This document shows positions 25,281 to 35,400 of a stretch of 36,023 bases of DNA, one piece after another; position 1 is the stretch's first letter, and every line of letters starts with the position of its first letter. The position numbers were made by a program, and so were the translations under genes. The stretch is taken from contig CAIRUC010000026.1 of NCBI GenBank assembly GCA_903881665.1, forward strand, positions 1 through 36,023, read 5' to 3'. Below the pieces are notes generated by a model. That model was not told the origin of the DNA. It made no database searches and saw nothing but the letters and a program-made list of their open reading frames with translations. Origin of the DNA: an uncultured Bacteroidota bacterium (GTDB lineage Bacteria; Bacteroidota; Bacteroidia; AKYH767-A; OLB10).

Positions 25281-27356
25281 ATGCAAAACGAATCAACGAA
25301 TAATCAAAAAGGACAAAAGCGCGGAGAGCAGCATGGTCAAGTAGCGACCATGTACGAGAACTGGTTCCTTGATTATGCTTCGTATGTAATTATGGAACGA
25401 GCCGTTCCTTACCTCGACGATGGGTTGAAGCCCGTACAACGTCGTGTGTTACATTCGATGTGGGAACTGGAAGATGGAAGGTATAATAAAGTAGCCAATA
25501 TTATAGGTCATACCATGAAGTATCATCCTCATGGTGATGTTTCAATTGGTGATGCATTGGTGCAAATTGGACAGAAGAACCTGTTAATTGATACTCAAGG
25601 AAACTGGGGAAATATTTATACTGGGGACAGCGCGGCAGCTTCTCGTTATATTGAGGCACGTTTGAGTAAGTTTGCACTTGAGGTATTATTTAATCCGAAG
25701 ACTACCATTTGGCAAGCTTCATACGATGGCCGAAATAAAGAGCCTGTTACCTTGCCAGCAAAATTTCCTTTGCTTTTGGCAATGGGAGTTGAAGGAATTG
25801 CCGTAGGTCTTGCCTGTAAAATTCTTCCGCATAATTTTATTGAATTAATAGAAGCATCGATCGATTCATTAAAAGGGAAGAAGATTGATTTGGTTCCTGA
25901 TTTTCCTACAGGTGGTATTGCTGATTTCTCGAAATACAACGATGGATTAAGAGGAGGAAGAATACGCGTTAGAGCAGTTATAGAAAAGAAAGATAAAAAG
26001 ACTTTAATGATACGTGAAATTCCATTTGGAACTACAACGTCGTCACTAATCGATTCTATCCTTGCTGCAAACGATAAAGGTAAAATCAAGGTAAAGAAAG
26101 TTGAAGACAATACGGCTGCTACAGTAGAAGTAGTAATTCACCTGCACCCTGAATCATCGGAAGATGTTGATAAAACGATTGAAGCTTTATATGCATTTAC
26201 CGACTGTGAAATAAGTATTTCGCCGAACTCTTGTATTATTCTCGATGGTAAGCCTCAGTTTTTAAGTGTAAATGAAATTCTTCGATTAACTGCACTTAAT
26301 ACGCAAGAGTTATTGCGTCGCGAGTTGCAAATTCGTTTAGGAGAGTTAGAAGAGAATTGGCATTTCAGTTCTCTCGAAAAAATATTTATTGAAAAACGCA
26401 TTTATCGTAATATCGAAGAAGCGGAAACGTGGGAAGCGGTTATGGAAACAATCCATAAAGGATTAAAACCATATAAGAAACTGTTCTATCGTGAAATTAC
26501 CGATGAAGATGTTGTTCGCTTGACAGAGATTAAAATCAAGCGTATTTCGAAATTCGATGCTTTTAAAGCCGATGAACATATCAAAGGTGTGGAAGAAGAA
26601 ATCAAAGCTGTAAAATTTGATCTCGATAATATTAAACAATACACCATAACCTTCTATAAAAATTTATTGAAGAAATATGGTAAAGGTCGTGAGCGTAAAA
26701 CGCAGATTTCCGAGTTCGAAACCATCGTGGCTTCTAAAGTGGTAATTAATAACGCTAAGTTATATGTAAACCGCGCCGAAGGTTTTGTTGGTATTGGATT
26801 AAAGAAAGATGAGTTTATCTCCGATTGTTCGGATATAGATGACGTTATTGCTTTTACTAGCGATGGTAAAGTGATGGTTGCTAAAGTAAACGAGAAGACG
26901 TACATAGGGAAAGATATTATTTACGTTGCCATCTTCCGCAAAGATTTGGATGACGAAACTGTGTATAATATGATTTATCAAGATGGTTCAAAAGGAGCAA
27001 TCATGATGAAACGTTTTACTATCGGTGGTGTTACACGCGACAAAGGGTACGACCTCACAAAAGGACTGTTAGGGTCGAAGATTTTATTCCTTTCGGTAAG
27101 TAACCCGAATGATGGACCTACTGTAATTGTAAAGTTGAAGCCAAAGCCGAAATTAAGAAACCTCGAATCGATAATTTACTTCGGCGCTCAATTAATTAAG
27201 GGCCGCGGAGTTCAAGGAAATGTAGTGACCAAATTCCCAATCTTGCGAGTGCTAGAGGCTACGCCTGAACAAGTGCAACAATATAAAAAGAAACAACCTG
27301 ATATTTTCCTGCCTCCATCGAAAGATGATAAAACGCAGATGAAACTGGAGATGTAA
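25281..27356 (+). CDS. parC: DNA topoisomerase IV subunit A
   Basis: Breaks and rejoins DNA in the ParC2-ParE2 decatenase. The N-terminal breakage-reunion domain contains the start LDYASYVIMERAVPYLDDGLKPVQRR, the helix YHPHGDVSIGDALV (81-94) corresponding to the quinolone-resistance region, and the catalytic Arg-Tyr pair R122/Y123 in AASRYIEARLSK. A coiled-coil gate (about 370-470) and a C-terminal beta-pinwheel-like region with repeated G-D-V-I and K-G-Y patterns (about 500-660) follow. At 691 residues it is somewhat shorter than E. coli ParC, mainly at the C terminus. It is followed after six bases by an rRNA methyltransferase gene. Confidence 0.93.
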   Translation: MQNESTNNQKGQKRGEQHGQVATMYENWFLDYASYVIMERAVPYLDDGLKPVQRRVLHSMWELEDGRYNKVANIIGHTMKYHPHGDVSIGDALVQIGQKNLLIDTQGNWGNIYTGDSAAASRYIEARLSKFALEVLFNPKTTIWQASYDGRNKEPVTLPAKFPLLLAMGVEGIAVGLACKILPHNFIELIEASIDSLKGKKIDLVPDFPTGGIADFSKYNDGLRGGRIRVRAVIEKKDKKTLMIREIPFGTTTSSLIDSILAANDKGKIKVKKVEDNTAATVEVVIHLHPESSEDVDKTIEALYAFTDCEISISPNSCIILDGKPQFLSVNEILRLTALNTQELLRRELQIRLGELEENWHFSSLEKIFIEKRIYRNIEEAETWEAVMETIHKGLKPYKKLFYREITDEDVVRLTEIKIKRISKFDAFKADEHIKGVEEEIKAVKFDLDNIKQYTITFYKNLLKKYGKGRERKTQISEFETIVASKVVINNAKLYVNRAEGFVGIGLKKDEFISDCSDIDDVIAFTSDGKVMVAKVNEKTYIGKDIIYVAIFRKDLDDETVYNMIYQDGSKGAIMMKRFTIGGVTRDKGYDLTKGLLGSKILFLSVSNPNDGPTVIVKLKPKPKLRNLESIIYFGAQLIKGRGVQGNVVTKFPILRVLEATPEQVQQYKKKQPDIFLPPSKDDKTQMKLEM

Positions 27357-27362
27357 ATTATA

Positions 27363-28553
27363 ATGGAAGTCAAACAAAATTATCTTATCAAGCAAGCCCT
27401 GGAGATCATCCGGGGCTATGCTTTTAATGAACCCTTTCATCAGTTCCTGAAAGGAATCTTCAGATCGCAAAAACAATTAGGCTCCCGCGACCGTCGTAAC
27501 TTACGTGCATTAACTTATGCTTGGTTTAGAATGGGTGCTGCAGGCGTTACGATGAGCGATGACGAGCGTATGCTTATGGGGCTATTCCTTGCCTACGACA
27601 AGGCGGATCCCTTCGCAGAACGCATGTTTCGCGATCATGAGGTGCTGAAATCTGATTTACTAACGTTGCCTATATCCGAAAAGTGGAAAATAGTGACGAC
27701 AAGAAATCCTGATTTAAAATTGTCTGATATTTTTCCATTGCAAGATCAAATGATGGAAAATGTTAAAAACGATGAATTTTTACTTTCTCATTTTCAACGT
27801 CCAAAGGTCTGGCTGCGTATTCGTCGCGATAAAAAGGACGAAGTAATGGCTTTCCTAACATCAAAAGAAATCGTTTTTGGCACTAGTGATAAAAGTGAAT
27901 TCGCCATTTCGGTAGAAGCCGACGAGCCTATTCACGAGACAGAAATTTTTGAGAAAGGATGGGTAGAGATACAAGATTTATCGTCGCAATTAACGGGGAA
28001 TTATTATCGTCCTGAAGAAGGTCATTATTGGTACGACGCCTGCGCTGCTAGCGGTGGTAAGAGTTTGTTATTGATGGACATGGGAGTTCGGGTTGGACTA
28101 ACGGTGAGTGATATCCGAAGTTCGGTCTTAGAAAATTTGAAAGTTCGTTTTGAGCGCAACAAGATTTTTAAATACACCATGCTAGTGGCCGACTTAGCGA
28201 ACGACTTACCGACTCAATTAGTAGCGGAAAGCTTCGATGCCATCATCCTCGATGTGCCATGCAGCGGTTCAGGGACATGGGGAAGGAATCCCGAAAACCG
28301 ACTAAACTTTGATATGGCTAAGCTACGCAGTTATACGGCCTTGCAAGAAAAGATATTAGTGAATGTGTTGCCCTTATTAAACGAAGGCGGGCGCATCCTT
28401 TATAGCACCTGTTCAGTTTTCAAAGCTGAAAACATTGGGGTATTGAAAGTCCTTGCCAAACACCCCGGCTTCAAAGTCACCAAGAGCGAGCTCATCACCG
28501 GCCACCTCCAAAAATCCGACACTCTTTTCGTCGCCGAAATAACCCGAATTTAG
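27363..28553 (+). CDS. RsmB/NOP2-type rRNA (cytosine-5)-methyltransferase
   Basis: A 396-residue SAM-dependent m5C RNA methyltransferase of the Sun/RsmB/NOP2 group. The N-terminal part (about 1-140) is a helical, NusB-like domain reduced in size. SAM motif I reads DACAASGGKS (225-234; most homologues have APGGK), motif IV is DVPCSGSGTWGRNP with C300, and the nucleophile C350 lies in YSTCSVFKAEN. Both catalytic cysteines are present. It begins six bases after parC, so it is expressed with topoisomerase IV. The exact target base cannot be told from the sequence; RsmB (C967 of 16S rRNA in E. coli) is the nearest named member. Confidence 0.88.
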   Translation: MEVKQNYLIKQALEIIRGYAFNEPFHQFLKGIFRSQKQLGSRDRRNLRALTYAWFRMGAAGVTMSDDERMLMGLFLAYDKADPFAERMFRDHEVLKSDLLTLPISEKWKIVTTRNPDLKLSDIFPLQDQMMENVKNDEFLLSHFQRPKVWLRIRRDKKDEVMAFLTSKEIVFGTSDKSEFAISVEADEPIHETEIFEKGWVEIQDLSSQLTGNYYRPEEGHYWYDACAASGGKSLLLMDMGVRVGLTVSDIRSSVLENLKVRFERNKIFKYTMLVADLANDLPTQLVAESFDAIILDVPCSGSGTWGRNPENRLNFDMAKLRSYTALQEKILVNVLPLLNEGGRILYSTCSVFKAENIGVLKVLAKHPGFKVTKSELITGHLQKSDTLFVAEITRI

Positions 28554-28571
28554 TCCAAATAAATCCATTTT

Positions 28572-28602
28572 AAAGCCCTGTGAAGGAGATTTGCGGGGCT
28601 TT
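28572..28602 (+). terminator. Candidate terminator of the parE-parC-methyltransferase cluster
   Basis: AAAGCCCTG (28572-28580) pairs with CGGGGCTTT (28594-28602; one G-U) across a 13-base loop, 18 bases after the stop codon. The following tract (GATCTTTAT) is poor in T, so the terminator is of moderate quality. Confidence 0.6.
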
Positions 28603-28991
28603 GATCTTTATGGCAATGCTGTGTATTATCAGAGTAGGGTGGCGGATTCCGATAATTTTATTGTGCCTCAGTTCTTATAAGATGAAAGGTCTTTTCTTGA
28701 ATTATTGATAGATTTGATTTGAGTGGATATTGACTTATGAAAACGAAAATAAAAAAACGAATCGTTATGGTAGTAATTTTTTCCCAGCAGATTTCTGCGG
28801 ATTTAAAGTATTATTAAAAAAAAGATTACAACAAAATACTATATTCCGGATGTTTTTTTAGATTCTAAATGATTTTATTTTATTAATTCAATATTTGAAT
28901 GATATTAGTTTTTTTAAATGTTTTGCGTAGTAATGAATTTGATTGTTTATACTAGTTGATTATTATATCGTCTCTGTGCAATTAAAATAGA
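28603..28991. other. AT-rich intergenic region with a short palindrome
   Basis: About 390 bases without a convincing gene. GCAGATTTCTGC (28787-28798) is a short palindrome followed by GGATTTAAAG, similar to dispersed repeats seen in intergenic DNA of related bacteria. A stop-free stretch overlaps the left end but looks accidental. Confidence 0.45.
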
Positions 28992-29019
28992 TTGGATTAG
29001 TAAACCGATATTATCTTTG
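28992..29019 (+). promoter_or_regulatory. Textbook Bacteroidota promoter
   Basis: TTG (28992-28994), 17 bases, then TATCTTTG (29012-29019). Both boxes and the spacing match the housekeeping consensus, making it the best promoter in the window. It drives the unknown gene at 29054 with a leader of about 30 bases. Confidence 0.75.
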
Positions 29020-29053
29020 CGGATAATTAATATAAATCTAAAAATACGCTTCC

Positions 29054-29695
29054 ATGTTCTTACTCAAAAAACACAATTTCACAACCAACGATAGCGAATG
29101 GTCCTTTGAAGAACATTTAGATAGTCTGGTTGATTTTGCCCAAAGTAATTACCACTTAAAAGGCACCTTTTGTTGTGTACTGGAAATGTGCGATGATAAC
29201 AATAATGACTTTAATAAACCTCAAGAATTTCAGCAGAATGCGTTAGATTATTTTATTGCCAACCAAGAACTTGTTTTGAGTAATGTGGCGGTGGCAATAA
29301 TTAATCAGGTTTATCATGAAAATGTTTCGAATGAAATTTTGAGTGTAGCTGATGCATTATCGTTTGTTAAGCAAAAGGTATCATTCGAAAGTTTTAATAT
29401 ACTCGGAACACAAAAAGATAATTACAGTTATAGTGTCATTGTGTTCGGCTATGAAGATGAACATGACTTAGGAGTCATTACTTATAAAGATCGAGTTATT
29501 GCTATCAGAGATGCTGATACGGCTTTATTCGATTGGGATGATAAAATCTTGCAAGATAAACTCACCCAAGAAGAATGGAAAAAGCATCTTGAAGAAGAAA
29601 ATAAACGAGTTGTACAAAATGTTGCCAATATCCAATTGCCGTTAGATCCAATCAATGCCAAACAATCGCGGAAATGGTGGGAGTTTTGGAAATAA
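29054..29695 (+). CDS. Unknown 213-residue protein with aromatic C-terminal tail
   Basis: I do not recognise this gene. The product is acidic and soluble, with no signal peptide or membrane segment. The first half has alternating helices (WSFEEHLDSLVDFAQ), the centre a strand-rich part with YSYSVIVFGYEDEHDLGVITYKDRVIAIRDAD, and the end a charged helix (EEWKKHLEEENKR) leading to KWWEFWK. It stands alone, with a strong promoter upstream and a strong bidirectional terminator downstream, so it is an independent transcription unit. The size, acidity and single-gene layout are compatible with an immunity-like or regulatory protein, but nothing visible proves this. Confidence 0.7.
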   Translation: MFLLKKHNFTTNDSEWSFEEHLDSLVDFAQSNYHLKGTFCCVLEMCDDNNNDFNKPQEFQQNALDYFIANQELVLSNVAVAIINQVYHENVSNEILSVADALSFVKQKVSFESFNILGTQKDNYSYSVIVFGYEDEHDLGVITYKDRVIAIRDADTALFDWDDKILQDKLTQEEWKKHLEEENKRVVQNVANIQLPLDPINAKQSRKWWEFWK

Positions 29696-29801
29696 TATTA
29701 CAGCTGTTGAAAATAATGAATTCTTAATAAAATAAAGCAAGAAAGTTCGAAAGGCCTTTCCCTAATTATTAAAGGATTTGATATTTTCTTTTCGTGATTT
29801 A

Positions 29802-29846
29802 AAAAAAAACAACCGCATCAAATTAATCGATGCGGTTGTTTTTTTT
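29802..29846. terminator. Strong bidirectional terminator
   Basis: AACAACCGCATC (29808-29819) pairs perfectly with GATGCGGTTGTT (29829-29840) around nine bases, flanked by an A run on the left and a T run on the right. It can end transcription from both sides, serving the unknown gene on the plus strand and the coiled-coil gene on the minus strand. Confidence 0.9.
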
Positions 29847-29946
29847 GTCTACTTTTCCCTTACATTATTCTAATTCCCCTTCGGGTTTTTGTTGGGGTAT
29901 GTACAAGAGCTTAGCTCCCCATTTTCAAATTAAACACATCTTCTAA

Positions 29947-30834
29947 TTAACGAAGTGTGATTTCGCTTACCCCGCTCAAATTTCCGTCCACGTAAATTTC
30001 CATGATGTATTTGCCGGGTGCGAAATTTCTTTCTTCTTCTTCCCAGTTTAAGCATAACTCTTGGTTAGCGTTAGCATAATCGATTGTTTGGCTTAAAGAG
30101 TATAGTAGTTCTTCGGTAGATCCTGTTTTGCGGAAGGTGGAACTTCCTTCAGCTCTGTTGCCAATAACTTTTCCGCTAGGTTCAATGATGCGTAAATACA
30201 CCGTCTTGCTTCCCGCTTTTGCAATTTTATTTTCTAAAACAGTGAAGCAGGTTTCAATTTTGTTGGTGCGCTTCGCCATTGCGGTTTCCGAATATTTATT
30301 GTTGTTACGCTTTTTGTAGGATTTTATTTTTACATATTCAGCACGCAATACAGAGGCTGTGCTAACCGTTTTTTCTAAATTCTGACTTAAATCGTCAACT
30401 TTCGCCGTTAAATCTGTCTTGTCTTTTTTTAATTGTTCGTTCTCTACCATCAACGCATCTATTTGCTCGAGGTATTTATCGCGTAACGTTTTTAATTCAT
30501 CCAACTCAGCTCTCAATTTTTTGTTGAGTGAAGTACTATTACCTTCTTTTCGGATAAGTTCTTTGATGCGTTCTTTGTATTTGTCGATGTCGCCATTCGC
30601 CACCGCCAATAAGCTGTCCATGCGAGAATTTTCTCCTTTGTATTGGTTGATTTCTGTATAGGTTTCGTTCAGCTCTTTTTCAACATCAATACGGGCAGTA
30701 ATTAAACTGTCTTTTTCGTTTTTTGATGTTTCTTGTATATTACTCTTGCTTGTAAAAAGATAAGCGTTGAGTCCTAAAGATGCAAGAAGTAAAACAAGAA
30801 GTATTTTACTATTGTTGCTTTTTTGTGGTTCCAT
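29947..30834 (-). CDS. Membrane-anchored coiled-coil protein of unknown function
   Basis: A 295-residue protein. Residues 11-27 form a single membrane anchor. Residues about 40-170 are predicted coiled coil, rich in Glu, Lys, Leu and heptad-like spacing (EKELNETYTEINQYKGENSRM, LRAELDELKTLRDKYLEQIDAL, with similar repeats after it). Residues about 185-295 are a beta-rich domain with KTVYLRIIEPSGKVIG and FAPGKYIMEIYVDGNLSGVSEITL, which looks like an immunoglobulin-like sandwich. This layout is common among uncharacterised Bacteroidota proteins. The N-terminal anchor suggests that the rest is periplasmic. A weak TAATTTAG box lies upstream (30861-30868). Annotation as an SMC-type protein would be misleading, since no ATPase motif is present. 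Confidence 0.75.
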   Translation of the reverse strand: MEPQKSNNSKILLVLLLASLGLNAYLFTSKSNIQETSKNEKDSLITARIDVEKELNETYTEINQYKGENSRMDSLLAVANGDIDKYKERIKELIRKEGNSTSLNKKLRAELDELKTLRDKYLEQIDALMVENEQLKKDKTDLTAKVDDLSQNLEKTVSTASVLRAEYVKIKSYKKRNNNKYSETAMAKRTNKIETCFTVLENKIAKAGSKTVYLRIIEPSGKVIGNRAEGSSTFRKTGSTEELLYSLSQTIDYANANQELCLNWEEEERNFAPGKYIMEIYVDGNLSGVSEITLR

Positions 30835-31269
30835 GTTGTTTACGGATAGTTTGAATAAAGCTAAATTAGGTGTTTGAAAGAGTAAGATTTATTGAGGTAA
30901 ATTGTTTTGTTAACAATCAAAAGTTTATTGTTTTTAAATTTTAAAAGGATAGTATATTATGCCCGTAAACAGTTTTAAATAGTATGTTGTTGATGACAAT
31001 TTAAGCGCAACGGCGCAACGATTTAACGGCAACCGCAACGTAGATTTTTAAATATAATCGATTTAAATAATTGTCGAATGAAAGAAGAGGAGTTTTACCT
31101 CGTGTCCTAAAAAAATGATCTGAAATTTACAATGGAGAGCAAAAATCGCTGCTTTTACTTGTTTATATACATGCAATCTTCAAATAATTTTTTAATGTGG
31201 AAGTTGAGTTGAATTTAAAATCAAAATCCTATTTCCCTTTAAATTAAATCTTGTATACGCAATCATTTT
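30835..31269. other. Intergenic region between the coiled-coil gene and tsaD
   Basis: Some 435 bases without a recognisable gene, AT-rich. It contains a tandem pair GCGCAACG-GCGCAACG (31005-31020) and further ACGGCAACCGCAACG next to it, which stand out by base composition. No clear terminator for tsaD was found on the minus strand. Confidence 0.5.
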
Positions 31270-32298
31270 TCAAAAGCTATATCTCGCCGTAGGCGCAATG
31301 TCTAAACCTGCAAATTCTTTTGCTTGCCATTTGTAGTAGCCGTATAGAGCAATCATGCCGGCGTTGTCGGTGCAGTATTCGAAGGCAGGGATGTGTACTT
31401 TCCATCCTAATGTTTCTTGCTTTTCTTGCAATGCTTTGCGTAGTCCTTTGTTGGCCGATACTCCTCCGGCAATGGCGATGCTTTTTATACCCGTTTCTTC
31501 GGCCGCTTTTATTAGCTTTTTCAGTAATATGGCAATAATGGTATATTGCGCCGAAGCACAGATATCAGCCATATTCACTTCTGCAAAGTCGGCTTGCTGT
31601 TGTCGTTGCTTTTGTAAAAAATAAAGCACTGAGGTCTTGAAGCCGCTGAAGCTATAGTTGAGACCTTGTAAATCCGTTACTGGAAATTTAAAGGCTTTCG
31701 GATTGCCAATGGCCGCTAGTTTATCTACTTCCGGGCCACCAGGATAGGGTAGCTTTAGCATCTTCGCTACTTTGTCGAAGGCTTCTCCCGCAGCATCGTC
31801 GATTGTTTGTCCGATGATTTCCATCTTCAAATAGCTTTCTACTTTCACTATTTGTGTATGTCCGCCCGATACCGTTAAGCATAAAAAGGGAAATTCGGGT
31901 GCATCGATTTCTTGTCCTTCACGAGCAGCAAAATTGCCAATAACATGCGCTTGCATATGGTTTACTTCAATCAGCGGGATGTTTAAACTCAAGGCGAATG
32001 CTTTCGCAAACGAGGTCCCTACTAACAATGATCCGATTAATCCAGGACCTCTTGTAAATGCAACCGCCGCTAAGTCTTGTTTTGCTACCTTTGCCTCTGA
32101 AAGTGCTGCATCTACAACGGGAATTATTTGTTGCTGATGCGCTCGCGATGCCAGCTCAGGGACTACTCCTCCATATCGCTCATGTACTTCCTGTCCGGCA
32201 ATAATGTTTGAAAGGATTATTCCATCGCAGGTAATCGATGCCGATGTCTCGTCGCAGGATGATTCTATGCCAAGAATATAAACAGGTTTTTTGTTCAT
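31270..32298 (-). CDS. tsaD: tRNA N6-adenosine threonylcarbamoyltransferase TsaD
   Basis: Transfers the threonylcarbamoyl group to A37 of tRNAs that read ANN codons, acting with TsaB, TsaC and TsaE. The ASKHA-fold protein begins with LGIESSCDETSAS (the family signature), has GPGLIGSLLVGTSFAKA, the metal-binding H114/H118 in NHMQAH, CLTVSGGHTQI and a C-terminal YCTDNAGMIALYG with the last metal-binding Asp. At 342 residues it is of normal length. None of its partner genes is nearby. It is divergent from the TamB-like gene with about 100 bases between starts. Confidence 0.95.
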   Translation of the reverse strand: MNKKPVYILGIESSCDETSASITCDGIILSNIIAGQEVHERYGGVVPELASRAHQQQIIPVVDAALSEAKVAKQDLAAVAFTRGPGLIGSLLVGTSFAKAFALSLNIPLIEVNHMQAHVIGNFAAREGQEIDAPEFPFLCLTVSGGHTQIVKVESYLKMEIIGQTIDDAAGEAFDKVAKMLKLPYPGGPEVDKLAAIGNPKAFKFPVTDLQGLNYSFSGFKTSVLYFLQKQRQQQADFAEVNMADICASAQYTIIAILLKKLIKAAEETGIKSIAIAGGVSANKGLRKALQEKQETLGWKVHIPAFEYCTDNAGMIALYGYYKWQAKEFAGLDIAPTARYSF

Positions 32299-32308
32299 AA
32301 GAAGACTG

Positions 32309-32316
32309 CAAAGTTA
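32309..32316 (-). promoter_or_regulatory. -7 box of tsaD
   Basis: The minus strand reads TAACTTTG, matching TAnnTTTG, about ten bases before the tsaD ATG. No -33 TTG at normal spacing. Confidence 0.5.
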
Positions 32317-32402
32317 AAAGATGCAATGATACATTTTCTACTTTTCACCCTTACTTCACCAATAGACTGACGATTTGCACGTTAGAAATTAAAAATTAAG
32401 TA

Positions 32403-35400
32403 ATTATCAAGCGTTTACGTAACATATTGCTCATCGTAGCTGGTAGTTTATTGCTCCTTTTCGTGGCAGTACGATCCCTCATACAGATTCCTTCGGTGCA
32501 AACTTGGGCAGTACAAAAGGCAACTAGTTATTTGAGTGATGAATTAAAAACAGAGGTTCGCATCGGTAGCATTGATATTAAATTTTTTAAAAGCATCGCT
32601 TTAACCGATTTTTTTGTGGCCGATCAGCGAAAAGATACGTTGCTATTTGCTCCCGAGTTAACGGTGTCATTATCCAAAATAAGTTTGTCGAAGCGGCAAT
32701 TATTCATCCATGAGGCAAATATTAATAATGCTCGCATTGGAATCGTTCATTATAAAAATCCGCGTGAGTATAATCTCGATTTTATTATTCGTTATTTTTC
32801 TTCTGCAGATGTCGATACTACTCCTTCCCAACATCCTTGGGCTTTGAAAATAGAAAATATTAGGTTGCTTAATAATACGCTTACTTACCGAGACGAAAAA
32901 TACCCTATTACTAAACATCGTCGCATCGATTGGGATGATGTGAAGCTCACTAAACTGAATGTTTATCTTACCGATCTTGTTCCTGATGCCGACACCCTCA
33001 ATTTTAATATTGATAAGTTATCGTGTGTAGAGAAAAGCGGATTTGTACTAAATTCTTTTTCGGCAAGCATGCATGTGATTCCTGGATGCATGACATTGAA
33101 TAAGATGAAAATACTTTCGCCTTACAGTGATGTTGCAGCCAATGTCAAATTTGATTATGATCATTTTGCCGATTTCGAGGATTTTATAGAAAAGGTTCGT
33201 TGGAAGGGTGATTTTTTTGAAAGTAAAGTTTCATTTGCCGATTTGCAGTATTTCGCAGAGGAGTTGTTTCATATCAATAAATCACTTGTATTCTCAGGTA
33301 GCGCACGCGGAACGGTCGATCGTTTTAAAGTGAAGGATCTTTCGTTGCGATATTCCGATGATTTATATTTTAAAGGTAATGCATCAATGGCCGGCCTGCC
33401 TAATTTTGATGAAACATATATGGAGTTAGATGTGGCCGATTTATGTTTAAAGAAAGAGCAAATAGAAACATTGCCTGCTTATCCTTTCGATAGTTTGCAA
33501 ACAATAAAGCTTCCCGATAATTTGTCGTCGTTAGGTGTGATGCATTTTAGAGGGAAATTCAATGGGTTTTATAACGACTTCGTTGCTTATGGGAATACAA
33601 CAACTGAATTGGGATTCGTATCGTCGGATATTAACTTGAAGATTGATCCCCTCGATCGTAAAACAAGTTATTCGGGTAATGTAACATTGTTCGATTTCGA
33701 TATGGGTAAGTTGTGGAAGCTTAATCCCGAATTAGGTAAGGTGAGTTTAAAAACAAAATTAGAAGGCCACGGGTTTGAGTTAAATCATGTGGAAGCAAAT
33801 CTTGAAGGGGAGGTAAGTCAAATACAAATGTATAACTATAACTATAGTAATATAAGACTTAACGGTCATCTTGCTAAGAAATTATTTACGGGAGAGATTG
33901 CTGTTTCTGATCCTAATCTGGATATGGATTTTGAAGGTGAAGTGGATCTGCGTCCCGAATTACCAATCTATAATTTTAATTCTTCAATACGAAAAGCTCA
34001 TCTTGCAAAATTAAATCTTATTAAGCGTGATGGCTCTGCTAATTTTTCAGCCGATGTTGCTATTAATATGCTCGGAAATAATATTGATAATGCACAAGGA
34101 ACTATTCAGCTAGAAGATGTTTTGTATAGCGAGAATAATAAAGAGGTGCGCAGTGATCGTTTATTTATGGAGTCGAAAATTGAAGGACGTAGAGAGCTGA
34201 ATTTTGAATCTGATTTCGCTGATGCTCAGATTGTGGGTAAGTATACGCTTACTGATTTGCCTGCTGCTACAAAGCAGATTTTCTCAAAGTATATTCCGGC
34301 TACTTATAAAGCGCCAAAGGTGGTTCCGAAAGATCAGGATATCACATTTAGAGCTGAGGTGAAAAGAACGCAACAGTTATTCGATATTTTTTATCCAACA
34401 TTGTCAATCGCCAAAGGGACAAATGTGGAGGGAGCTATTAATTCAAATACTGATAATTTTTCATTGTTGTTTAAATCGGATCAAATTGGAATTGAATCGG
34501 CTCAATTGAGTAATATTAATATTGCTGGAACAACGGGGGCTAATGGACTTGATGTGCGAACCAGTATTCAAAAGATATCTTTAGCAGATGAGTTAATGAT
34601 AGATAATTTAAAGCTAAACGGAATTACACGACATGATACGGCTAGTATTACGATGAGTTTAGAGGGAGATGATAGTTTGAAATCAATAGCTAAAATTCGC
34701 TTCGATACACAGTTTATGCAAACTGGATATACTACTATAAAATTGGTGCCTGAAGTGTTGCGGTTAGACGGTACAGAATGGACCATTGATAATCGCAATT
34801 ACATTCTCCTCGATTCGAGTGGTGTGCTGTTAAACGATCTTAATTTTTCGAGCGGTGTTCAGCATATTAATTTAGAGGGAATTGCATCTAAAGATACCTC
34901 AGGCGTTATGGTTGCTGAATTCAAAGATTTTGAGTCGAGTAATTTAAATGATTTACTGAAGTTGTATGATGTAAATATTGGCGGCAAAACGAATGGTACG
35001 GCGCGTATTTCTTCACTCTTAAAACGACCAGCTATTACTGCTAATTTGCAAATCGAAGCGTTACGATGGTATAATGATACGCTTGGAGATGCTACGCTAA
35101 CTTCTGATTTTAATGGGAAGAATGGAGTGGTAGATGTAAATGCTATTGTAACACGCGGTGGCGATAAAAACATTACAGTAATAGGGCAGTATATTATAAA
35201 AGAGAAAGATGATGAATTGAATTTTAAAATCGATTTACAGAAAACCTATTTGCAATCATTTAGTCATTATTTGGAAGGATTAGCGTCGAATATAAGTGGA
35301 GTAGCTAGCGCTAAATTGATGCTAACTGGCACAGCGAAAAAGCCATTGATTACGGGTACTGCGAACTTGCAGAAAGTAAGTTTTATGGTTGATTATTTAA

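Noticed and set aside
25646..26110. A 154-residue minus-strand frame inside parC
   Set aside because: It is the antisense shadow of a conserved domain, with no start signal or recognisable family.
28557..28679. Stop-free stretch that reads like the end of a protein (GNAVYYQSRVADSDNF)
   Set aside because: It overlaps the end of the methyltransferase gene and the terminator, has no start and is short; AT-rich DNA gives such stretches by chance.
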